Assembly: GCA_023422005.1 (NCBI GenBank)
Contig: JAEZSC010000182.1
Location: 1-45,675 of the forward strand
Direction: 5' to 3'
Source of the DNA: Bacillota bacterium
Lineage (GTDB): Bacteria > Bacillota > Clostridia > Christensenellales > UMGS416
Length of the DNA stretch: 45,675 bases
The notes beneath the pieces were generated by a model, which was not told the origin of the DNA, made no database searches, and saw nothing but the letters and a program-made list of their open reading frames with translations. The stretch's first letter is position 1. Each line of letters begins with the position of its first letter. This document shows, piece after piece, positions 23,716 through 31,300 of the stretch. The translations under genes were made by a program, and so were the position numbers.

Positions 23716-25179
23716 TCAGCCTTTCATCGCGGCCTTGATGCACACCGGCATGGAGCAGTCGATGCCCTGGGGCAGCTCCACGATCAGCGCGCCGTCCTTC
23801 TGTTGGAACTGGGCCTGCCGGCCGCTGACGTGCACCGAGGAGACGGCCTTCGTGTGCACGAGGCCCAGGCTGTGGATCACGGCCCGGCTTTCGCCGCCGG
23901 CGCGCATCATAAAAGCGTACACGGCATCGTCCCGCCGGGTGAAGCGGAAGTCCATGGGCTGCCATTGGGCGGCCTTTTCCTGAAACGCGCCGCCGGCCAG
24001 GCTGGTTTTGCCCTCGGCGTGCTTCTCCCAGGGGCGGGAGCCGTAGATGCCCTCGCCGTTGGCAGCGGTCCACACGGACAGCCGCTTGAGCGTATGGCGC
24101 GTCTCGTCGTCGATGGTGCCGTCGGGGCGCTGGGTCACGTTCATCAGCAGGTTGCCGTTCTTGCTCACGACGTCCACCAGCGTGTCGGCCACGTCCGAGG
24201 CGGTCTTGTACACGTCGCGCACGTTGTAGAACCAATCGCCCAGGCTGGTGTCATCCTGCCACGGGCGGGGCAGCGGCTCTGCGGACAAGCCTCGTTCGAT
24301 GTCCAGCACGCCGATCTTCTGAATGCCGTCGGCGCTGTTGCGCGCGTCGTGCTGCTTGAAGTTGTAGACGGCGTTGTTGCGCCCGCCGTGATTTGCGGCG
24401 CTGGTGTTGTATAGGTGTGCCACGATGGCATAGCCGACATCTTGGAAGGGCACCTCGCCGTCGGAATACAATAGGTCCGGCTGAAATTTGTCGATGGCAT
24501 CCTGTATGCGGCGGAACCAGTCGGCATGATACCTGGGGTTCTTCGTGTACCAGTGCCAGCCGTCGGCGTCCTCCAGCAGCTCGCTGTCGTTGTCGCGATA
24601 CAGGCTCGCGTTGGCAGGGTCCGCGCCGTCATAGGGCACGCCGGCGTAGGGGCCGTGCCTGTCCGCGCCGTGGGAGGCGGACATCCACGTGTAGGACGCG
24701 CCCAGATGCTCGGTCAGACCGAAGGGCAGCCCGTGCCGCTTGGCTTCGGCCTGCCACAGCCGGCAGATGTCCCGCTTCGGCCCCACGTTCACCGAGTTCC
24801 ACGGGTTGTGGGCGGAGTCGAAGTTGTCGAAGTTGTCGTGGTGCATGGCCTGGGCCACGAAATACCGGGCCCCGGCGGCCACGTACAGGTCCATGAGCTC
24901 CGCCGGGTCAAAGCGCTCGGCCTGCCACAGCTTCACGATGTCCTTGTAGCCGAACTTGGACGGGTGGCCGTAGGTGCGCCAGTGGTACAGATATTGGGGG
25001 CTGCCCTCCAGGTACATGTTGCGGGCATACCAGTCGCCGTACATCGGTACAGACTGGGGGCCCCAGTGGCTCCAGATGCCAAACTTGGCGTCGCGGAACC
25101 ACTGCGGGCATTCAAAGCCCGAGAGGCTTTCCACTGTGGGGGCGAAGGGACCGTGTGCGATGGGATAATTGCTGCCCAT
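23716..25179 (-). CDS. Alpha-L-fucosidase, GH29
   Basis: A 487-residue glycoside hydrolase of family GH29, releasing L-fucose from oligosaccharides. Key blocks are 'WFRDAKFGIWSHWGPQSVP' near the start, the H113-H-D-N-F stretch followed by 'NPWNSVNVGPKRDI', and the nucleophile region 'PDLLYSDGEVP' with D240. The C-terminal 100 residues form the usual beta-sandwich. There is no signal peptide, so it acts on imported sugars. I start it at ATG 25179, behind AAGGAGGA; the longer frame to 25275 has no family-like sequence. It follows the aldo/keto reductase by 126 bases with no gene between, and a terminator lies downstream. Both genes probably respond to the LacI-type regulator. Confidence 0.93.
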   Translation of the reverse strand: MGSNYPIAHGPFAPTVESLSGFECPQWFRDAKFGIWSHWGPQSVPMYGDWYARNMYLEGSPQYLYHWRTYGHPSKFGYKDIVKLWQAERFDPAELMDLYVAAGARYFVAQAMHHDNFDNFDSAHNPWNSVNVGPKRDICRLWQAEAKRHGLPFGLTEHLGASYTWMSASHGADRHGPYAGVPYDGADPANASLYRDNDSELLEDADGWHWYTKNPRYHADWFRRIQDAIDKFQPDLLYSDGEVPFQDVGYAIVAHLYNTSAANHGGRNNAVYNFKQHDARNSADGIQKIGVLDIERGLSAEPLPRPWQDDTSLGDWFYNVRDVYKTASDVADTLVDVVSKNGNLLMNVTQRPDGTIDDETRHTLKRLSVWTAANGEGIYGSRPWEKHAEGKTSLAGGAFQEKAAQWQPMDFRFTRRDDAVYAFMMRAGGESRAVIHSLGLVHTKAVSSVHVSGRQAQFQQKDGALIVELPQGIDCSMPVCIKAAMKG

Positions 25180-25305
25180 GATGTTCCTCCTTATGTTATG
25201 GAAGGAGAAGGATTTCGCACCACTGGCGCGACCAAAGGGCTTTCCGATCGCTCTTTGGAACCCTTCGGCTTCCATATATTGAGTATGCGATGACGCGAAG
25301 GACTC

Positions 25306-26331
25306 TCAGTTTTGATGCCAGCCTGCAATGCTTCCGTCCATATCCCACAGTGCGGTCCAATCCTTTGCGCCCTCCCACAGGAACACCTGCCCCTTGATCA
25401 GCCGGCAGTCGCGGTCCGACTGGGCGATGGCCCGCATCTCCTCATCGCTCAGCGGGTCTTGCGTCACGCTCCTGAGGTTGGCGGCGTAATTGGCCTCATG
25501 CACCGTGAAGGGGATCGGGATCTGGCCGCGCTGGGCGGCCCATTTGAGGCAGATGACCGCCGGGTGCACGCCGTGGGCCTTGGCCGCTGCCAGTATGGCC
25601 GGCTCCTCGGTGTCCACGTAGTCCGTTTCGGTCTTGTCCCGGTCCGGGCGGTTGGGCGAGCCGATGGGGCAGTAGCCGATGGGCTGGATGCCATGTGCCA
25701 CGCAGGTATCGAACAGTTCCGGCTGCTGGAAGGTCGGGTGCAGCTCCATTTCGATGGTGGCGGGCTGTATGCGGCAGTGGGGCAGCACCGCCTCCAGCTT
25801 GGGGATCGTCATGTTGGACATGCCGATGGACCGAACCAGGCCCATATCCACCAGGCGCTCCATCTGCCGCCAGCAGGCCAGGAACTCCTCGGCGAAGAAG
25901 GGCCGGGAATCCGGGTTGCGGGCATCGCCGCTGCAGCCCGGCGCGTGGTAGTTGGGGAAGGGCCAGTGCACAAAATAGATGTCGATGACGTCCAGCCGCA
26001 GGTCTTTCAGGGATTTGGCGCAGGACAGCAGCACGTCGCCCTTGCCGTGCATGTCGTTCCACACCTTGCTGGTAATCGTGAGCTCCTCTCGCCGGACCAC
26101 GCCTTCGCGTAGCGCCTGCTCGATCACCTGGCCGATCAATTGCTCGTTTCCATACACCGACGCGCAGTCGAACAGCCGGTAGCCGGCGCGGATGGCTCCG
26201 CCCACGGCAGCGGCCACCTGCTCGGCGCTGTAGCGGTCGGAGCCGAAGGTTCCCAGGCCGATGGCGGGGATGCTCATGCCGTTGGAGAGCTTCCTATGCG
26301 GAACGGTTCCGGGGTCAATGGCGGAATTCAT
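25306..26331 (-). CDS. Aldo/keto reductase
   Basis: A 341-residue NAD(P)H-dependent oxidoreductase of the AKR superfamily. The barrel start 'SNGMSIPAIGLGTFGSD' is followed by the catalytic Asp and Tyr in 'LFDCASVYGNE', the Lys in 'ITSKVWND' and the His in 'YFVHWPFPNY'. The cofactor site is seen in 'GQIPIPFTVHEANYAANL'. The start ATG 26331 has AGGAGGTG upstream. A perfect palindrome CGAAACGTTTCG lies 36 bases upstream, just downstream of the lacI gene. Together with the fucosidase it could convert the released sugar, such as reducing fucose or a related aldose; the substrate is not certain. Confidence 0.9.
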   Translation of the reverse strand: MNSAIDPGTVPHRKLSNGMSIPAIGLGTFGSDRYSAEQVAAAVGGAIRAGYRLFDCASVYGNEQLIGQVIEQALREGVVRREELTITSKVWNDMHGKGDVLLSCAKSLKDLRLDVIDIYFVHWPFPNYHAPGCSGDARNPDSRPFFAEEFLACWRQMERLVDMGLVRSIGMSNMTIPKLEAVLPHCRIQPATIEMELHPTFQQPELFDTCVAHGIQPIGYCPIGSPNRPDRDKTETDYVDTEEPAILAAAKAHGVHPAVICLKWAAQRGQIPIPFTVHEANYAANLRSVTQDPLSDEEMRAIAQSDRDCRLIKGQVFLWEGAKDWTALWDMDGSIAGWHQN

Positions 26332-26366
26332 GGGCGCACCTCCTGATTTGGGTTTTCGGGAAAACA

Positions 26367-26378
26367 CGAAACGTTTCG
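26367..26378. promoter_or_regulatory. LacI-type operator before the reductase gene
   Basis: CGAAACGTTTCG is a perfect 12-base palindrome with a central CG, the usual core of LacI-family operators. It lies between the lacI gene and the reductase and is almost identical to the site at 27426-27437. Confidence 0.7.
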
Positions 26379-26400
26379 GATTTATTCTACAAAAACCGGT

Positions 26401-27408
26401 TCAAACGCTGGCTACCGACATGCCGGGGATCAGATGCGCATCCAGGATCACCGTGCGCCGCTGTGCGTGTTCGTTTTCCAGAGCGTCCAGCATCAGCTCT
26501 GCGGTGGACGCGGCGATTTCCTCCATGGGCTGGGCCATCGTCGTGAGCCTGGGCGTAACGACGCGGGAAAGCTCCATGTTGTCAAACCCGATAAATGACA
26601 AAGCGTCGGGTATCTTGATGCCTTCCTCGCCCGCGGCGATAAACGCGCCCAGCGTCATTTCATAGTTGGCGACGAACACCGCCGTCATGTCTGGCGCCTG
26701 GCTTAGCAGCTGCTTCATACCGCTGTAGCCCCCGGCCAGCGTGGAGCCAACCGAGCAATCCAAAGCTGGGTCCGGCACGATCCCGGCGGCAATCAGAGCG
26801 TCCCGATACCCCTGCCTGCGCTCGCGAAACGTGTATGCCTGGTCGCCGCTGCACACAAGGCCGATGCGCCTGTGGCCCCGGGCAATCAAGTGCTCCACGG
26901 CTTCCCCAGCAGCGCCTCGGTTGTCGATGATCACCGCGCTGCAGCCCTTCCCGGCTATCCTGTCAAAGAGCACCACGGGCACACCGGCCGCGCAGACCGG
27001 TTGCAGTGATAGGCCGTCCATGGCCACCGGCATGTTCAGTATGCCGTCCACGTTTTTGGATAGAAGGAACTCCATGGCGCTTTGCTCCAGCTTTTGGTTG
27101 GAGCGGCAATCGCACACGATGACGGCATAGCCCCTATGGCGCAGCGCATCTTCCACGGTGGATACAATCGTCGTACAGAATAGGCTGGAGAGCTCCGGGA
27201 TCACCACGCCCACCGTGCGGGAGCGGCTGGTCTTCAAGGCTCTGGCGTATTCGTTGCGCCGATAGCCGAGCTCCGCCACGGCGCGGTCCAGCAGGGCCTT
27301 GTTGGCCGGCCGCACGCTGCCGCCGTTGATGTATTTGGAGATCGTGGCCAGGCCCAGGCCGGTGGCCTTCTGGATGTCTTTCATCGTGGGAGTTGCCGTG
27401 TTTCTCAT
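26401..27408 (-). CDS. LacI-family transcriptional regulator
   Basis: A 335-residue regulator. The N-terminal helix-turn-helix reads 'TMKDIQKATGLGLATISKYINGG' in two parts, followed by the hinge 'NEYARALKTSRSRTVGVVIPEL' and a periplasmic-binding-protein-like sensor domain with 'GPF'-less family blocks such as 'HLIARGHRRIGLVCSGD' and 'FIGFDNMELSRVVTPRLTT'. I choose ATG 27408, preceded by GAAGGA; an alternative GTG at 27420 has no site. The genes downstream are the reductase and fucosidase, and both its own promoter and the one before the reductase carry the same palindrome. The inducer is probably a fucoside or a related sugar. Confidence 0.93.
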   Translation of the reverse strand: MRNTATPTMKDIQKATGLGLATISKYINGGSVRPANKALLDRAVAELGYRRNEYARALKTSRSRTVGVVIPELSSLFCTTIVSTVEDALRHRGYAVIVCDCRSNQKLEQSAMEFLLSKNVDGILNMPVAMDGLSLQPVCAAGVPVVLFDRIAGKGCSAVIIDNRGAAGEAVEHLIARGHRRIGLVCSGDQAYTFRERRQGYRDALIAAGIVPDPALDCSVGSTLAGGYSGMKQLLSQAPDMTAVFVANYEMTLGAFIAAGEEGIKIPDALSFIGFDNMELSRVVTPRLTTMAQPMEEIAASTAELMLDALENEHAQRRTVILDAHLIPGMSVASV

Positions 27409-27425
27409 GGGTTCCTTCACAAAAC

Positions 27426-27437
27426 CGAAACGTTACG
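27426..27437. promoter_or_regulatory. LacI-type operator at the lacI promoter
   Basis: CGAAACGTTACG differs in one base from the perfect palindrome at 26367-26378. It overlaps the expected transcription start of lacI, so it should mediate autorepression. Confidence 0.65.
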
Positions 27438-27442
27438 CCTTT

Positions 27443-27471
27443 ACTATAGTGCCAGCAGTCAGTTTCGTCAA
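27443..27471 (-). promoter_or_regulatory. Sigma-A-type promoter of lacI
   Basis: On the minus strand TTGACG (27466-27471) and TATAGT (27443-27448) are 17 bases apart, each with five of six matches. It starts just past the end of the tetR-like gene. Confidence 0.7.
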
Positions 27472-27477
27472 GACGCA

Positions 27478-28104
27478 TTATCTGCGGCAGGCAATGCCCA
27501 TCGTCAGCAGTTCAAAGTGTATCCGGGCCTGCGTCTTCAAATCGAAGTCCGGATACCGTATGCACCATTCGTAGATCAATCCCCGCATGGCCTGGATCAA
27601 GTGACGGGTCACCTCGTTCACAGGCAGTGAGGTCTGGAATTCTCCCCGCAGTACGCCTCTTTCCACCACGTTGCCGAGCAATTGATAGAGGGCTCTGTTA
27701 TAGCTGGTCACTGTGTGCGTGTAGACAGCTTCCGTTAGCTGCACCTTGTAGAGTGTTCTCATCTTCTCGTAACCGATTGTATTGATAATAACGTCGAACA
27801 CCTTGTCGACCAGTGCCATCAGAATATCCACTGTCGGCGTTTCGGGAGGAAAGGCATCCAGAAAGGCCTTGTAGTCCATGTCTACCTTTTCCACATAATC
27901 GGAAACCAGGGAAGCAACCAATGCATCCTTGGATTCAAAGTGCACATAGAATGTGCCCTTGGAAACGCCCGCCGCTTCTACAATGGTGTCCACGCTAACC
28001 GTGTCTATGCCGTGCTTTGTGAACAGCCGATCAGCGCTTTCATATAGCTTGGCCTTTGTTTCGACTGCTCTTTCTTTTCTCAGATTTGATCCTTCTTTTT
28101 TCAC
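27478..28104 (-). CDS. TetR-family transcriptional regulator
   Basis: A 208-residue TetR-type repressor. The helix-turn-helix lies in residues 20-66: 'YESADRLFTKHGIDTVSVD', 'IVEAAGVSKGTFYVHFESKD'. The remaining part is helical and resembles the ligand-binding and dimer domain with a C-terminal pattern seen in several clostridial TetR proteins. The start is GTG at 28104 with AGGAG about 11 bases upstream; the next in-frame ATG would remove the family N-terminus. It is divergent from the giant surface protein gene, and the gap holds a 22-base dyad. It probably represses itself and perhaps the surface protein gene. The ligand is unknown. Confidence 0.9.
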   Translation of the reverse strand: MKKEGSNLRKERAVETKAKLYESADRLFTKHGIDTVSVDTIVEAAGVSKGTFYVHFESKDALVASLVSDYVEKVDMDYKAFLDAFPPETPTVDILMALVDKVFDVIINTIGYEKMRTLYKVQLTEAVYTHTVTSYNRALYQLLGNVVERGVLRGEFQTSLPVNEVTRHLIQAMRGLIYEWCIRYPDFDLKTQARIHFELLTMGIACRR

Positions 28105-28162
28105 TGGTTGTCGCTCTCCTGTTGCTTTTTGTCAAATAAAGGTATAAATTATGACTGAAGTC

Positions 28163-28184
28163 GGTGACCACGGTCGTGATCACC
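28163..28184. promoter_or_regulatory. 22-base dyad, probable TetR operator
   Basis: Arms GGTGAcCACG and CGTGaTCACC pair at nine of 11 symmetric positions. The dyad overlaps the expected start of the tetR transcript and ends four bases before a consensus TTGACA (28188-28193) on the plus strand. Assignment to the neighbouring TetR protein is inferred from position and length. Confidence 0.65.
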
Positions 28185-28192
28185 CTGTTGAC

Positions 28193-28221
28193 ATTATACA
28201 GACGGGCAGTATTTCGCACAA
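28193..28221 (-). promoter_or_regulatory. Probable promoter of the tetR-like gene
   Basis: On the minus strand a perfect -10 TATAAT (28193-28198) lies 17 bases from TTGTGC (28216-28221), a weak -35. The start site falls at the edge of the dyad. On the plus strand TTGACA overlaps the same bases but has only a poor -10 (TATTTC) 16 bases on. Confidence 0.5.
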
Positions 28222-28330
28222 TGGTTCAAAGGCTGTGCCTGCCACGGGTGCAAAACCAACAACGGCGATTACAAAAAGGAATAGATACCCGCGAAGCGTT
28301 TGCCACATACGTAAATGAGGGGGCACTTGT

Positions 28331-31300
28331 ATGATAAAGCAATGGCAGAGGGCCTTATCCTGTTTCTTGGCGCTTCTGGTCACCAGTACGATACTGAACC
28401 TGCCGTTCCCCAATGCTGTAGGGCGGACGTCGGGGCCGCCGTTCAACATCTCCGGCAGCGATTATTCGGATTGTAACGATACCTATGCATACCAAAACGA
28501 CTATAACGGGAAGTCCTGCTACTTTAACATGGGGAAAATTGCCAGCGACGGCACGATCATTCTCGACGCCGGCACCTCAATGGTCTATTGGGAAGACATC
28601 CGCTGGGTGCTGTATTCCGACAATCAGGTTCGCTATTATTCCAACACCTACAGCGGGAGCAACCCGCCAACCAGCGGTTGGGTGCGGGCCGACGGTTCTA
28701 GCGACGCCAATTTCTTGTTGAGCTATGGCCCGACGTTCACCCTGCAGAGCAGCGATGTCACCGTTAATGAACAAGCAGGGGTCGTGCATCTGACCGTGAA
28801 CATCAGCGAGGAGTTCCCGTTTCTTACCACACTGAGCTATATGGCCGCCAGCGGCACGGCGCAATCCGGCAGCGACTTCATCGGCGGCAGCGGTTCGATT
28901 GCGTTCAATGGTGTATCGGGCTCGACCGCTGTTCTTTCCATTCCCATCACCGATGATGACATGTTTGAAGCCGACGAAACCTTTACCGTCACGCTGACCG
29001 GCGCCTCCGACGGAGCCGGGGTTGGCGGCAGCCCGTGTACCGTGACAATCAAAAGCGACGACCCGCAGCCCACCGTCGGCTTTTCTTCCGATACAGCCAC
29101 GGCCAGCGAAGGCGACGGCGCCGTAACGCTGCCGGTAAATCTTACCAATTCATCCAGCGCGAGCATAACCGTGCATTACGAAACATCCGCCGGCACAGCC
29201 GTCGCCGGAGAGGATTATCAGACAACCAGCGGCACGCTGACGATACCGGCGGGCAGCAAATCGGCCAACATTCAGATTCCGACTGTGAAAGATACGGTGT
29301 TTGAGCACAGCGAGAGCTTTACGGTAACGCTTTCCAGCCCCAACGGCGCCACGCTGGGCACCAGAAGCTCCTGTGTGGTAACGCTGAGCGACGACGACCC
29401 GATGCCCAGCATCGGTTTTCCTTCGGAACCGTTTGAAGCGGGTGAAGGTGACGCATCCGCCGTGCTGACGGTATCGCTCTCCGGCCTTTCGGCCTACAGC
29501 GTGTCTGCCAGCTATGTGACCAGCGATGGCACTGCCACGGCGGGGGAGGATTATTCCGCCAAAAGCGGCACGGTCACGATTCCGGCGGGCAGCACCTCGG
29601 CCAGCATTCCGATCGATCTGCTCACAGATACGGTTTATGAGGGAAGTGAGAGCTTCACGGTGACGCTGTCCGACCCGTCGGGCGCTTTGTCCGGCGACGT
29701 GATGAGCGCCACGGTGACGATGGCCGATGACGACGACGCGCCTGTCGTGGGCTTTGCCGATACAGATATTACGGCCAGTGAAGAAGATGGGTCCGTATCG
29801 CTTACGGTAGACTTGACAGGCTCGACCACGCGAGACGTTACAGTGCAGTATTTCACCGCGGACGACACGGCGTTGGCAGGGAATGATTATGTTGCCCAGG
29901 CGGACACGCTGACCATTGCCGCCGGTGAAACCTCCGGTACCATACAGATTCCCCTCAGCACAGACAATATAGACGAAGAGAATGAGTCCTTCACCGTAAC
30001 GCTTGTCAGCCCATCCGACGCGACACTGGGCGCCAGCAGTGCCACCGTTACGCTGACCGACGACGACCCGATGCCGACCGTGGGCTTCGCGGCCCCGGCG
30101 CAGGCCACGCTGAGCGAAAGCGCCGCCAGCGTATCCTTCGAGGTGGCGCTGTCGGCTGTCTCCGGCAGGGCCGTGACCGTGAACTATGCGACGAGCTCCG
30201 GCACGGCCGCGGCGGGGGCCGACTTCACAGCCCAAACCGGCACGCTGACGATCCCGGCGGGCAGCGCCAGCGGGACCATCACGGTCCTATTGAACGGTGA
30301 TGAGCTGGATGAGGCGGCGGAAACCTTTACGATCACGCTGTCCGACCCTTCCAACGCGACGCTGGGGCAGAGCACCGCCACCGTTACGCTGACCGACGAC
30401 GACCCGACGCCCACGATCGGCTTAAGCGCGGATACCTACACCGCCGACGAGAACGCAGGCAGCGCGACGCTCACCGTTCGGCTGTCTGCCCCCTCCGGCC
30501 TGGATACATCGGTGCAATATGCCACGGCCAACCTGACGGCCCAGGCGGGAACGGACTATACGCTGTCCACCGGCACTGTGACGATCCCGGCGGGCAGCAC
30601 CACGGCCTCGATATCCGTCCCGCTGACCAACGATGATGTCTATGAAGGCAACGAGACCTTCCGCGTAGACCTGTCCACAGCGGGAAACGCCACGCTTTCT
30701 GGAAACACAAACGCCGTCGTGACCATTCGGGACAACGAGAGCCTGCCTACGCTGGGCTTTTCGGCGGATGCATACACCGCCGTGGAAGGCGATGCGGCGG
30801 TAGAGCTCACGGCAATGCTGAGCGGTCCGGCCAGCACCGACATCACCCTGGAATATGAAACGCAGGACGGTACGGCGCGCGCCGGTCAGGATTATACCGC
30901 TGCCACAGGTACGGTGATCGTCCCTGCGGGTATGACTTCGGCGACATTTACAATCCCCTTGCTCGATGGCGAGACCTACGAGATTGGCGAATCGTTCACC
31001 GTGGATCTGTACCGGACCGGGTGGGCGGCCATGGGCACCGCCACTGCAACAGTCACAATAGAGGACGATGAGACGTTGCCCGGCGTCGGGTTCGACGACG
31101 CGGATGTGACCTTTGATGAGGACGCGGGGCTTGCTTCACTCACGGTGAAACTGTCCGGTCCCTCCTACGCGGACGTCACGGTGGATTACGAGACCTCCGA
31201 CGGCACGGCTCGTGACGGTGAAGACTACACCTCCGCTGCGGGCACGGTGACCATCGCCGCCGGCAGCACAGAAGCGACCATCGACATCGGCCTGACGGAC

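Noticed and set aside
25180..25305. A separate small gene between reductase and fucosidase
   Set aside because: The frame is an upstream extension of the fucosidase frame without a ribosome binding site; only weak inverted repeats are visible there.
28185..28330. A riboswitch (c-di-GMP type) in the leader of the surface protein gene
   Set aside because: Small hairpins such as GCACA/TGTGC are present, but the conserved core bases of the known classes are not seen.
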